From Streptomyces thermovulgaris (GTDB lineage Bacteria; Actinomycetota; Actinomycetes; Streptomycetales; Streptomycetaceae): a stretch of 32,714 bases of DNA. This document shows, one piece after another, positions 15,121-25,666 of the stretch. The stretch covers positions 1 through 32,714 of the forward strand of contig NZ_MUME01000086.1 in the NCBI RefSeq assembly GCF_002155915.1. Direction: 5' to 3'. Both the position numbers and the translations under genes were made by a program. The notes under the pieces are model-generated. The model was not told the DNA's origin, did no database searches, and worked only from the letters and a program-made list of their open reading frames with translations. How positions within the stretch are numbered: position 1 is the first letter of the stretch; each line of letters starts with the position of its first letter.

Positions 15121-15135
15121 TTGCATGAGCTTGCA
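15121..15135. promoter_or_regulatory. Motif TTGCATGAGCTTGCA, candidate operator copy 2
   Basis: Same TTGCA-N-GAG-N-TTGCA pattern and orientation as at 13469-13483, here 24 bases upstream of the TTG start of the first gene of the module. Confidence 0.6.
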
Positions 15136-15235
15136 CCAACTTCACCCCTGGAGAGGTGCGCGTCAAGTGTGCCGGGCAGGCCAAAAAAGCCCCTGATTCA
15201 CAATCAGCATGGTTCAGAGATCGTGTAGTTGGCGA

Positions 15236-15819
15236 TCAAGCGGCTGGGGTGAGGACGACCAGGAGAGGCCCTGCGGCCTTGTCCCAGTCCTGGCCGGTCT
15301 CGACGGCCGTCCTGCCGGTGCCTGCGATGCCGTCTTGGACGGGAGCGAGGAATTCGCGACGGAAGCGGGCCTGAGCGTCGGGGTTCATGCCGCTCATGGA
15401 GACGATTGCGCCGACCTTTGCGTTGAGGACCGTAGCCGCCTCGTCGAAGTTGTCGCCGGTCCACTCGTCCATGTGCTCGTCGGCCGACTCCACGAGGTCG
15501 GCCGGGTGGCCGCGTGCCTCAACCTCCTCGACGAGCTTGTCCAGCGTGGGGAAGGAGACGACGGCTGTGTTCCCGGAGGCGTCGTGGACGCAGGGCTCAA
15601 CTGCGTAGCCCTGTGTCTTGAACTCCTCAGCCTTCGTGGCCTGCGCCGGATCGCCGGCCGGGCCCGGCGAGGCAGCCTCGGAGGCCGCCCGCCGGCCTTC
15701 GACCGCAACGTCTGCAAGCGCCGCAATGCCGTGGAATGTTGCTCCAACCGCTTGAAGCAGTGGTGCAGCATCGCGACGAGGTACGACAAGGCAGCCCAGT
15801 CCTGCCAAGCAGCCGTCAC
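15236..15819 (-). pseudogene. Hypothetical gene with one-base frameshift
   Basis: Unknown function. GTG at 15819 (AGGAG upstream) opens a frame reading TAAWQDWAALSYLVAMLHHC and FKRLEQHSTALRRLQTLRSKAGG with high third-position GC. After about 15690 that frame becomes Arg/Pro-rich and third-position GC moves to the neighbouring frame, which reads AASEAASPGPAGDPAQATKA and continues through HMDEWTGDNFDEAATVLNAK to LLVVLTPAA and stop at 15236. Restoring one G in the run at 15688-15690 would give a 194-residue protein (SKAGG-AASEA). No domain is recognised. The break could be a real deletion or a sequencing error. Confidence 0.6.
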
Positions 15820-15864
15820 CCTCGCATCGCTCCTGATGCGGGCGTGGCACTCTGACTACAACTC

Positions 15865-16398
15865 TCAGGACCGGCGTTCCGCCGTCTCCTTGATCCCGGC
15901 CAGGGTGGCCTCCATGCCCTTGCCGAGTTCCTTGAGGCGGTAGGCGATGATCGCCTCCTCCTGGTCGGGGGAGCGGTCGATGTACGCGTTCAGGCCCGAG
16001 CGGCCGGGGCCGATCGTGACCGACTGGCGCAGAACGGTGCCCCCCTCCTGGGCCGGAGTGAGGGAGAAGGACCAGGTGGCCAGCCGGTCCGCCGGGTCCT
16101 CGGAGGCCTTGCCGAAGCGTCCGTCGAGGTCCAGCACGCACCAGGTGAGGGTGCGCTCCGGGACGACCTCCGTGAAGTGGGAGAGGGTCCGCCACTCGCC
16201 CGCGAGCGGATTCCGGTTGTGTCCGAGGTAACGGGCACCCGGCGCCGGCCGGTCGGCGCCGTCCTGCCACTCCACGCGCACCAGTTCGGGGCTCCACTCG
16301 GTCAGGGCCCCGACATCGGTGACGACGTCCCAGACCCGTGAGGGCTCCGCCGCGATGTGCACCTCGCGGTGTGTGCCGGGCCGGTCGGCGTAACGCAT
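15865..16398 (-). CDS. SRPBCC (polyketide cyclase/START-like) family protein
   Basis: A 177-residue cytoplasmic protein with a helix-grip fold. Typical features in order: HREVHIAAEPSRVWDVVTDV at the start, ALTEWSPELVRVEW, a central beta sheet with TLTWCVLDLDG and ATWSFSLTPAQEGGTVLRQSV, and the long C-terminal helix EEAIIAYRLKELGKGMEATL. Proteins of this type bind hydrophobic ligands or act as cyclases; the substrate is not predictable. ATG at 16398 has GGGGAG upstream, and this ribosome site lies in one arm of a 13-bp hairpin (16404-16446). It marks the return of conserved chromosome after the accessory patch. Confidence 0.88.
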   Translation of the reverse strand: MRYADRPGTHREVHIAAEPSRVWDVVTDVGALTEWSPELVRVEWQDGADRPAPGARYLGHNRNPLAGEWRTLSHFTEVVPERTLTWCVLDLDGRFGKASEDPADRLATWSFSLTPAQEGGTVLRQSVTIGPGRSGLNAYIDRSPDQEEAIIAYRLKELGKGMEATLAGIKETAERRS

Positions 16399-16403
16399 GG
16401 CTG

Positions 16404-16446
16404 CTCCCCGTGCGGGCGCGGTCGTGCGCCGCTCCCGCACGGGGAG
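16404..16446 (-). terminator. 13-bp hairpin overlapping the SRPBCC ribosome site
   Basis: CTCCCCGTGCGGG (16404-16416) pairs perfectly with CCCGCACGGGGAG (16434-16446), loop 17 bases. It lies 40 bases after the PanE-like stop, as a terminator would, and one arm contains the GGGGAG ribosome site of the SRPBCC gene. Confidence 0.65.
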
Positions 16447-16485
16447 TGTAGGGGCGTCAGTCCTTCGGAGAGCGGGTTGGATTGG

Positions 16486-17424
16486 TCACAGGGACGCCAC
16501 TTCGGACACCAGCCGGGCGACCGTCGGTGCCGGAACGCCGTGCCGCTTCGCGGCGCGCAGCACGGCGCCGCCGATCGCGTCGAGCTCCAGGGCGCGGCCC
16601 GCCTCGGCGTCGCGCTGCATCGAGGACTTCGTCCCGGCGGGGAACGCGTCGTACATCGCCAGGGTCCGGTCGGGGTCGAGCGGTGCCCCGGCGGCGCGGC
16701 CGACGGCGGTGATCTCGTCGACCAGGGCGAGCAGCTCCTCGCGGTGGTCGGTGCGGACCGTGCCGACGGTGGCGCCGTAGCGGGTGGTGAGGAGGGCGAG
16801 GGGGGCGAGGAAGGCCAGCTTCCTCCAGAGGATGTCGGTCTCGGACTCGGCCAGGCGGGTGTGCAGGCCGGCGGACTCCAGCACGGCGGCCGGACCGGTG
16901 AGCGGACGCGCGGTCCTCCCGGCCAGGTCGATCTCGGCGAACGGGCTGCCGTGCTCGATGACACCGGGGGCGACACGGGTCGACTCGACGCGGATGACGC
17001 CCGCGGCCACCCGGTCCTCGCCGTAGCGGCGGCGCAGGGTGTCGAGGTGCTCGATGCCGTTGAGGAGGGGAAGGACGAGGCTGTCCGCGCCGAGCACGGC
17101 CGGCGGCACCCGGTCCAGCGCGGCATCCAGGGCGGTGTGCTTGACGGCCACCACGCACAGGTCGACCGGCTCCCGCAGAGCGGTGTCCGCCTCGACCGCG
17201 GCGGTGAAGTCCCCGAACCGGCCGCTGCGCACCCGTATCCCGCCCTCGTTCAGGGCCCGCACCGTCGTCTCCCCGGCCAGGCAGATCACCCGGTGCCCCG
17301 CCCGGGACAGCAGTGCGGCGAGCAGTCCGCCGACGCCGCCGGGACCGAGCACGGCCACAGTCCAGGGGCGGGAGCCGCCCTCGGCGGAAGCGGTGTCGAC
17401 GGCGTCGTGAGCGGTGCTGGGCAT
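16486..17424 (-). CDS. PanE-like ketopantoate reductase family protein
   Basis: A 312-residue NADPH-dependent reductase of the 2-dehydropantoate 2-reductase family. A Rossmann motif VAVLGPGGVGGLLAALLSRAG (about 23-43) is followed by CVVAVKHTALDAAL, LLNGIEHLDTL (the N98 region of E. coli PanE) and the C-terminal helical domain with WRKLAFLAPLALLTTRYG (catalytic Lys) and SSMQRDAEAGRALELD. The usual N-x-x-x-NP-(L/I)-(S/T)-A after the catalytic Lys is replaced by FLAPLALLT, so it may be a paralogue acting on another 2-keto acid rather than the pantothenate enzyme. ATG at 17424 with GAAGGGA upstream. A hairpin terminator follows. Confidence 0.85.
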   Translation of the reverse strand: MPSTAHDAVDTASAEGGSRPWTVAVLGPGGVGGLLAALLSRAGHRVICLAGETTVRALNEGGIRVRSGRFGDFTAAVEADTALREPVDLCVVAVKHTALDAALDRVPPAVLGADSLVLPLLNGIEHLDTLRRRYGEDRVAAGVIRVESTRVAPGVIEHGSPFAEIDLAGRTARPLTGPAAVLESAGLHTRLAESETDILWRKLAFLAPLALLTTRYGATVGTVRTDHREELLALVDEITAVGRAAGAPLDPDRTLAMYDAFPAGTKSSMQRDAEAGRALELDAIGGAVLRAAKRHGVPAPTVARLVSEVASL

Positions 17425-17602
17425 GGCCGTGGTCGTCCCTTCAGTCGCGGTGCGGTTGCGGTCGCGGCGCGTCCCCGGCGGGCGGGGCCGCCGTCCCGGC
17501 GGGTGCCGGCGGCGGGCCTCGGCGCACGTCCGGCCCCGGCTCATCGTGCCGTGGACGAGGACCGTCGCACGAGCGGTTTCACGAACCGCTTCACCAACCG
17601 CC

Positions 17603-18382
17603 TCACGAGGTGAAGAACTCCGCCAGCACCGGTGCCAGCACCTCCGGTTCCACCGCGTGGGTCTGGCCCTCCAGGACGCGGTACGTCCCCTGGGGCACGG
17701 CCTGCGCGACCGCCCTGGCCGCCTCGCGCAGCCAGGCCGGGCTCGCACTGCCCGAGAGGGAGAGGACCGGCACGGTGATCGTGGCCAGCAGGTCGTGGGG
17801 GACCAGCCCGTCGCCCATCACGGCGTCGTCGTGGGCGAGGGTGGGGGCGAGCGACTCCATGCCGGGCCACAAGGGGGACTGGCGGGCGCTGGCGATCACC
17901 TCGGGGGCCAGACCGGTGCGCCGCAGGAACAGTTCCACCGCGTCACCGCGGCGGCCCTGGGCGAGCGCCTCGGTCAGGGCGGCGGTGTACTCCGCGCGCT
18001 CCTGTGCGCCGTCCTCGTGGACGGCGTACGGCGGCTCGTAGACGGCCACCTTGCGGACCGGAAGTCCGCTCGCCGCCGCTCTGAGGGCCAGCGCACCGCC
18101 GGAGGAGACCCCGTACAGCGCCGCTTCGCTGCCCACCGCGTCGAGCAGTGCGGCGAGGTCCTCCACCTCGCGCTCCACCGCGTACGGCGGCGTGTTCCCG
18201 CTCCCGCCACGGCCCCGGCGGTCGTAGACGACGGCCTCGCAGCGGTCCGCCAGCGCCGCCGCCAGCGGGGCCGCCGTGGCACCCGTCGACATCGCGCCGC
18301 TGACGAGGACGACCACCGGCCCCTGTCCGGTGCGGCGGTAGGCGAGGGGGGTGCCGTCACGCGAAACGGTCTGTTTGTCCAT
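17603..18382 (-). CDS. Alpha/beta hydrolase
   Basis: A 259-residue alpha/beta-hydrolase-fold enzyme. DGTPLAYRRTGQGPVVVLVSG opens the fold, YDRRGRGGSG is the conserved turn, and the nucleophile elbow is GVSSG with S93. The final His lies in LEGQTHAVEP near residue 244. Typical of small-molecule esterase/haloperoxidase-like hydrolases; the substrate is unknown. Starts at 18400 (GTG), 18391 and 18382 (both ATG) are possible; the last, MDKQTVSRDG, matches the usual family N-terminus. Whichever is used, the start overlaps the end of the DUF427 gene, so the two are cotranscribed. An AGCGGTT/AACCGCT inverted repeat at 17572-17590 lies just downstream. Confidence 0.9.
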   Translation of the reverse strand: MDKQTVSRDGTPLAYRRTGQGPVVVLVSGAMSTGATAAPLAAALADRCEAVVYDRRGRGGSGNTPPYAVEREVEDLAALLDAVGSEAALYGVSSGGALALRAAASGLPVRKVAVYEPPYAVHEDGAQERAEYTAALTEALAQGRRGDAVELFLRRTGLAPEVIASARQSPLWPGMESLAPTLAHDDAVMGDGLVPHDLLATITVPVLSLSGSASPAWLREAARAVAQAVPQGTYRVLEGQTHAVEPEVLAPVLAEFFTS

Positions 18383-18752
18383 GCCGGTCATGCCAGTCAC
18401 ACTGCCACGCCCCGGCGGGCTCGTCCGGTTGCAACACCTCCACGTCGTAGAAGCACAGGTGGTCCTTGATCCCGGCGACCTCCGGCTTCGGGTCGGGGTA
18501 CGCCCACACCGCGTCCGCCGCGTTCGGCAGGGACCAGTAGGACGCCGTGCCCTTGAAAGGGCAGTACGTGTGCGTGCCGGACGGCGTCAGCAGGTCGAGG
18601 CGTACGTCCTCGGCCGGCAGGTAGTACCGCGGGGGACAGCCCGTCTCGCGCAGCACCAGGGGACGGTTGCTCTCCGCGAGGACCTGACCGTCGTGCACCA
18701 CGCGCACGTGCTCGCCGGTCCGGTCGATCGTGATCGTGTGTTCCTGGGCCAT
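18357..18752 (-). CDS. DUF427 domain protein
   Basis: A 131-residue DUF427 protein. Motifs: GEHVRVVHDGQVLAESNRPLVL, YYLPAEDVRLDLL, the TYCPFKGTASYWSL block, and AVWAYPDPKPEVAGIKDHLCFY. The family is a small beta-barrel of unknown function, common in actinobacteria. ATG at 18752; the ribosome site is weak (CCGGG). It overlaps the downstream hydrolase gene by 26 bases or more. Divergent from the SDR gene with a 150-base gap. Confidence 0.9.
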   Translation of the reverse strand: MAQEHTITIDRTGEHVRVVHDGQVLAESNRPLVLRETGCPPRYYLPAEDVRLDLLTPSGTHTYCPFKGTASYWSLPNAADAVWAYPDPKPEVAGIKDHLCFYDVEVLQPDEPAGAWQCDWHDRHGQTDRFA

Positions 18753-18911
18753 ACCCGGACAGCGCCCGCGGGCCCCGGGTTCTTCCCGCCTCCGGCGTCC
18801 GCGGACGTGATGGCGCACCCGGAGGAGCCGCCGTGAAGGAGGCGGCGTACCCGGACATGGCCGACGGAGGCACCGAGCGGTCGCCGGCGCCGTGGTGCGA
18901 GCATGACGGGC

Positions 18912-19601
18912 ATGGCTACTCATGTGATCACCGGGGCCGGTTCCGGCATCGGCGCGGCCGTGGCCCGCCGGCTGCACGCCCGCGGGGACGAACTCGTACT
19001 GCTCGCACGTGACGCGGGGCGCGCGAAGGAGCTGGCGGCCCGGTTCCCCGGCGCGCGGACCCTGGTCGGCGACCTGGCCGACCCCGACCGGCTGAGCTGG
19101 GCGTTCTCGCACCAGACGCTGCCCGACCGAGTGGACTCCCTGCTGCATGTCGCGGGTGTGGTCGACCTCGGCCAGGTCGGCGAGCTCACCCCGAAGACCT
19201 GGCGTCACCAGCTGGACGTCAACCTGATCGCCCCCGCCGAACTGACCCGGCTCTTCCTGCCCCAGCTGCGCGCCTCGCGCGGCCACGTGGTGTTCGTCAA
19301 CTCGGGCGCGGGCCTGAACGCCCACGCCGGCTGGTCCGCGTACGCCGCCTCCAAGCACGGTCTGAAGGCCCTGGCCGACTCCCTGCGCCAGGAGGAGCAC
19401 GCCAACGGCGTCCGGGTCACCTCCGTCTACCCGGGCCGCACCGCCAGCCCCATGCAGGCCAAGGTCCACCAGCAGGAGGGCAAGGAGTACGACCCGGACA
19501 GGTGGATCGACCCCGAGTCGGTCGCCACGACCATCCTCCTGGCCCTCGACCTGCCGAGGGACGCGGAGATCAACGATCTGACGGTCCGGCCGGGGCGGTG
19601 A
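18912..19601 (+). CDS. Short-chain dehydrogenase/reductase (SDR)
   Basis: A 229-residue classical SDR. Cofactor motif GAGSGIG at residues 8-14, catalytic N104, S131 (VFVNSGAG), Y144 and K148 (YAASKHG), and PGRTASPM after the active site. In the usual NNAG position it has HVAG. ATG at 18912 (MATHVITGAG) fits the family; an in-frame ATG at 18903 is possible. No clear ribosome site is seen, so leaderless translation may apply. The substrate is unknown. Followed by a perfect 17-bp hairpin. Confidence 0.93.
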   Translation: MATHVITGAGSGIGAAVARRLHARGDELVLLARDAGRAKELAARFPGARTLVGDLADPDRLSWAFSHQTLPDRVDSLLHVAGVVDLGQVGELTPKTWRHQLDVNLIAPAELTRLFLPQLRASRGHVVFVNSGAGLNAHAGWSAYAASKHGLKALADSLRQEEHANGVRVTSVYPGRTASPMQAKVHQQEGKEYDPDRWIDPESVATTILLALDLPRDAEINDLTVRPGR

Positions 19602-19773
19602 GCGGGCCCCAGGACCCCGGGCCCCGGGACCCTGTGCGCCAGGCTCCCGCGGACCCGTAGGCCCGCAGGCCCGCAGCCCCGTACGTTCAGCCCCGTGGGC
19701 CCGTACACCAGCCCCAGCCCCCGTGGGCCCGTACGCCGGGACTCCCGCGTGCCCTGTGCGCCGGGACTCCCGT

Positions 19774-19811
19774 GGGCCCCGTGCGTGCGGACGCCCGCAC
19801 GCACGGGGCCC
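19774..19811 (+). terminator. Perfect 17-bp hairpin with 4-base loop
   Basis: Arm 19774-19790 (GGGCCCCGTGCGTGCGG) is the exact reverse complement of 19795-19811, loop ACGC. It ends a Pro/Gly-codon-like GC-rich spacer with degenerate repeats between the SDR gene and the methionine-synthase-like gene. Confidence 0.75.
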
Positions 19812-19854
19812 GGGTCCTCCGCACGCCGGGCCCGGAGTTGCATAGGCTTCCCGG

Positions 19855-20862
19855 GTGAGTGAGAACAGCCAGTTCAGCTTCGGTGCGGCCACCGGCGTCG
19901 GGTCCATGCCCGGAGAGGACGTCCGGGAGGCCGTCAAGGTCGTCACCGGCACCTTCGAGGACTTCCCCTTCCTGCCCGAGCTGCCCGCGCGCGGCCCCGG
20001 TGCCGACATGATCGGGCGGACCGCCGGGATGCTCGTCGAGCTGTACGCGCGCGTGGAGCCCAGCGGCTGGCGGATCGGGGACCGGCCGGGGCGGGACACC
20101 AGGCGGGCGCGGTCCTGGCTCGGGGAGGACCTGGACGCCCTGGAGGAGTTCACCCAGGGGTACGAGGGCCTGCTCAAGGTGCAGGCGGTGGGGCCGTGGA
20201 CGCTCGCCGCACGCCTGGAGCTCAAGAACGGCGAGGCGGTCCTCTCCGACCCCGGTGCCTGCCGGGACCTGGCGGCCTCGCTCGCCGAGGGGCTGCGGCT
20301 CCATCTCGCGGAGGTGCGCCGGCGCGTCCCCGGCGCCCGGCTGGTCCTCCAGCTCGACGAGCCGTCCCTGCCCGCCGTCCTGCACGGGCGGGTGAGGACC
20401 GCCAGCGGTTACCGGACCCACCGCGCCGTCGACCGGCAGGTGGCGGAGGCCGCGCTGCGGGACGTCGTCGGGGCGCACACCGAGGGCCCGGTCGTGGTGC
20501 ACTCCTGCGCGCCGGAGGTCCCCGTCGCCCTGCTGCGCCGGGCCGGTGCCGCGGCGGTCTCCCTCGATCTGTCGCTCCTCACCGAGCGTGACGACGACGC
20601 GATCGGGGAGGCGGTGGAAGCGGGCACCCGGTTCTTCATGGGAGCCGTGCCGGGCACGGACGGCCCGTTGTCGGACCCTGCCGTTAGCGTCATGGGTGTC
20701 AGGACGCTGTGGCGCAGGCTGGGGCTGGAACCCGGGCTTCTCGCCGAGGCGGTCACGGTCACCCCGGCATGCGGACTCGCGGGCGCTTCCCCCGCCTACG
20801 CACGCCGGGCGCTCGCCCACTGCGTCCAGGCGGCGCGATCCCTGGCGGACAACCCAGAGTAA
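19855..20862 (+). CDS. MetE-like methionine synthase (vitamin B12-independent family)
   Basis: A 335-residue protein matching the C-terminal (catalytic, UROD-like barrel) half of cobalamin-independent methionine synthase. GVGSMPGED opens the barrel, LQLDEP is at 166-170, and zinc-site residues are present as H216 and C218 in VVVHSCAPE and C306 in VTPACGLAG. It lacks the N-terminal half of true MetE, so it belongs to the short core-MetE-like group; its methyl donor is uncertain. The GTG at 19855 has no good ribosome site, but TAGGCT at 19843-19848 resembles a -10 box six bases before it, suggesting a leaderless message. ligA follows after 15 bases, likely on the same transcript. Confidence 0.88.
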   Translation: MSENSQFSFGAATGVGSMPGEDVREAVKVVTGTFEDFPFLPELPARGPGADMIGRTAGMLVELYARVEPSGWRIGDRPGRDTRRARSWLGEDLDALEEFTQGYEGLLKVQAVGPWTLAARLELKNGEAVLSDPGACRDLAASLAEGLRLHLAEVRRRVPGARLVLQLDEPSLPAVLHGRVRTASGYRTHRAVDRQVAEAALRDVVGAHTEGPVVVHSCAPEVPVALLRRAGAAAVSLDLSLLTERDDDAIGEAVEAGTRFFMGAVPGTDGPLSDPAVSVMGVRTLWRRLGLEPGLLAEAVTVTPACGLAGASPAYARRALAHCVQAARSLADNPE

Positions 20863-23073
<2,211 letters not shown>

Positions 23074-23335
23074 TGGTTGAAGGCCGCCCGTACGGTGCAT
23101 ACCAGATGCATACGGGTGGCCGGGGTGCATTCGGGCAACCGTCGGCGACCGCTGCCCGTGAAAGGCTTCCGCGGCCTACTGTTGGGGTTGTGCGCCTGCC
23201 GTGCCCAGCTGCGGTCGGGGCAGCCCCGTGCTCGTCATGGGCGCGTGGAAGGGTTTTCCAGAAGCGGTGCTGCCCCGAAGCCGTCGGACGGCGGACCGCA
23301 TGGCGTGGGCACCGCCGGCTGTGAGAGGGACGGGA

Positions 23336-25582
23336 ATGGAACCGACGGAGAGCGCCGCCCCGCACTCACGGCTGCGCCGGCGGGCCGGCACCTGGTGGGG
23401 GAGCAGGAGACGGACACCGGAGCGTCCGGGTGTGCGGGAGCGCACCGGGGGCGTGCCCGGGCAGTACGCCGCCGCCCAGCTCCGCCCCCGCACGCAGCCG
23501 GCCGCCGGACGCGCCTCCGGCCTTGCGGGCGCCGGGGCCGAACAGCACCGGCTCCGGCGCGTGTTGCCGGCGGCGGTCGTCACCGCGGCCGCCCTCGCCC
23601 TGGGCGCCGGATTCCTCGGGGCGGTCGACGGCGGTCACGCGCTCTTCCCGTCCGGCACCGTCGGCTGGTCCCTGGCCGTGCTCACCGGCGTGATCGTCGC
23701 CCATCTGGTCATGCTCGACCGGGCCCGCTGGTGGGTCGGCACCGGCTCCGGCGCCGTCCTCACCCTCGCCGTGCTGCTGCTCCACGGCTGGGTGCCCGCC
23801 GGTCTGGTCAGCCTCACCGTCGTCGTCCTGGTCGGCGTCGCCCGCCGCCACCGCTGGCGCCAGGGCGTGATGCACGGCGCGGTGGACGTCCTCGGCATCG
23901 GCGCCGGCGCCCTGGTGCTGGGCGCCTTCGGCCGTGTGCCGACCGTGGAGAGCCCGTGGGACCCGGACGGCTGGACCGTGTCCACCGCCCTGCAGATGGC
24001 GCTGGCCGCCGGCGCCTATCTCGCGGTCACCCGCGGCCTGCTGTGGGCCCTGCACGCCTCCCGCACCGCGGGAGTGCCCACCATCGCCCGCACCGCCCTG
24101 CTCAGACAGGGCCTGATCGCCGTCGCCCTGCTCGGCATCGCCCCGCTGGTCTGCGTGGTCGCCGCGGCCAAGCCCCTCCTGCTGCCCCTGTTCGCCGTCC
24201 CCCTCATCGCACTGGACTCCGCCCTGTGGATGGCCCGGCTCCGTGCCGAGGAGCAGCTGCGCGACCCGCTGACCGGGCTGCCCAACCGGCAGTGGCTGCT
24301 GGAGCGCATCTGGACCGCCCTGGACGAGGCCGACCGCGTCGACGCCCGGACCGCTCTGATGCTGATCGACCTCGACCGCTTCCGGTCGGTCAACGACACG
24401 CTGGGGCATCTCGCCGGGGACCGGCTGCTGCTGCAGATCGCCGACCGGCTGCGCCAGGCCCTGCCCCGCGGGGCGGAGGTCGCACGGCTCGGCGGCGACG
24501 AGTTCGCCGTTCTCCTGCCGGTCGCCGACTCCACGACCTCCGCGACCCGTGTCGCGCGCGCCCTGGTCACCGACCTCAGCTCCCCGCTCGACCTCGACGG
24601 ACTCACCCTCGTCCTGGAGGCCAGCGCCGGGGTCGCGGTCTTCCCCGACCACGCCCTGGACGCCGAGGGCCTGCTGCGCCGGGCGGACGTGGCGATGTAC
24701 CAGGCCAAGCGGGACCGTACGGGCGTGGAGGTCTACGAGTCCAAGCGGGACTCCAACACCCCCGACCGGCTGGGGCTGCTGGGCGATCTGCGCCGGGCCC
24801 TGGACGCCCACGAGGTCGAGCTGCACTACCAGCCCAAGGTCCGCTTCGACGGGCAGGTCGCGGGACTGGAGGCGCTGGTGCGCTGGGTGCACCCCGAGCG
24901 CGGGAAGGTGCCCCCGGACGAGTTCATAGCGATCGCCGAGTCCTCCGGGCTGATGCCCCATCTGACGGACTATGTGCTGGAGACCGCGCTGGAGCAGGTC
25001 GCCCAGTGGCGGGCACGGGGTCTGAACGTGCCGGTCGCGGTCAACGTCTCCCCGCGCGATGTGCACGTCCCCGGCTTCGCCGGCTCGGTGGCCGCCCGGC
25101 TGGCCCGGCACGGCGTCCCGGCGGGCGCGCTGCAGCTGGAGATCACCGAGCACGTCCTGCTGGAGGACCCCCAGCGGGCCGCCGACACCCTGCACGCCCT
25201 GACCGGGCACGGGGTGCGGATGTCGCTGGACGACTTCGGCACCGGGTACTCCTCGCTGGTGCACCTGCGGCGGCTGCCGGTGAGCGAGCTGAAGATCGAC
25301 CGCTCGTTCGTGGCCCGGCTCGCCCTGGACGCCGAGGACGCCGAGATCGTGCGCTGCACCGTCGACCTCGCGCACTCCCTCGGCCTGCTCGTCGTCGCGG
25401 AGGGCGTCGAGGACGACGAGACCTGGGAGCGGCTGCGCGACCTGGGCTGCGACGCCGTGCAGGGCTGGCTCGTCGCCGCCGCGATGCCCGCGGAGGAGAC
25501 CACGGCCTGGCTGCGGGCCCGGGAGTCGCGCGGCCGGGTGCGCCCCGCCGCCGCGCTGCCCGCGGCGGCGAGCGACGAGTGA
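23336..25582 (+). CDS. rmdB: Membrane GGDEF-EAL c-di-GMP protein (RmdB-like)
   Basis: A 748-residue membrane protein. After a basic N-terminus, several helices lie between about residues 73 and 295; the GGDEF domain follows (LTGLPNRQ near 312, intact LGGDEFAVLL at 385-394) and then an EAL domain (GLEALVRW with EAL at 512-514, LEITEHVLLED, DDFGTGYSSL, KIDRSFV, AEGVED, QGW). Catalytic residues of both domains look intact. S. coelicolor RmdB, encoded next to ligA, is a c-di-GMP phosphodiesterase of this architecture that affects development; gene order here matches. The ATG at 23336 has GAGAGGGAC upstream; three TGCAT repeats lie at 23096-23130. Confidence 0.92.
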   Translation: MEPTESAAPHSRLRRRAGTWWGSRRRTPERPGVRERTGGVPGQYAAAQLRPRTQPAAGRASGLAGAGAEQHRLRRVLPAAVVTAAALALGAGFLGAVDGGHALFPSGTVGWSLAVLTGVIVAHLVMLDRARWWVGTGSGAVLTLAVLLLHGWVPAGLVSLTVVVLVGVARRHRWRQGVMHGAVDVLGIGAGALVLGAFGRVPTVESPWDPDGWTVSTALQMALAAGAYLAVTRGLLWALHASRTAGVPTIARTALLRQGLIAVALLGIAPLVCVVAAAKPLLLPLFAVPLIALDSALWMARLRAEEQLRDPLTGLPNRQWLLERIWTALDEADRVDARTALMLIDLDRFRSVNDTLGHLAGDRLLLQIADRLRQALPRGAEVARLGGDEFAVLLPVADSTTSATRVARALVTDLSSPLDLDGLTLVLEASAGVAVFPDHALDAEGLLRRADVAMYQAKRDRTGVEVYESKRDSNTPDRLGLLGDLRRALDAHEVELHYQPKVRFDGQVAGLEALVRWVHPERGKVPPDEFIAIAESSGLMPHLTDYVLETALEQVAQWRARGLNVPVAVNVSPRDVHVPGFAGSVAARLARHGVPAGALQLEITEHVLLEDPQRAADTLHALTGHGVRMSLDDFGTGYSSLVHLRRLPVSELKIDRSFVARLALDAEDAEIVRCTVDLAHSLGLLVVAEGVEDDETWERLRDLGCDAVQGWLVAAAMPAEETTAWLRARESRGRVRPAAALPAAASDE

Positions 25583-25666
25583 CCTCCGCCGGTGTTTCAC
25601 GGTCACCGGACCGTGCCCCATAGGATTGGGCCCAAACCGCACACACTCACCCCAGAGGAACGCTGC

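Noticed and set aside
7911..15864. Complete integrative conjugative element
   Set aside because: No integrase, excisionase, replication or transfer gene and no tRNA attachment site could be found; only cargo-like genes are present.
18753..18902. Small gene between DUF427 and the SDR gene
   Set aside because: Frames are short and lack a credible start; treated as a divergent promoter region.
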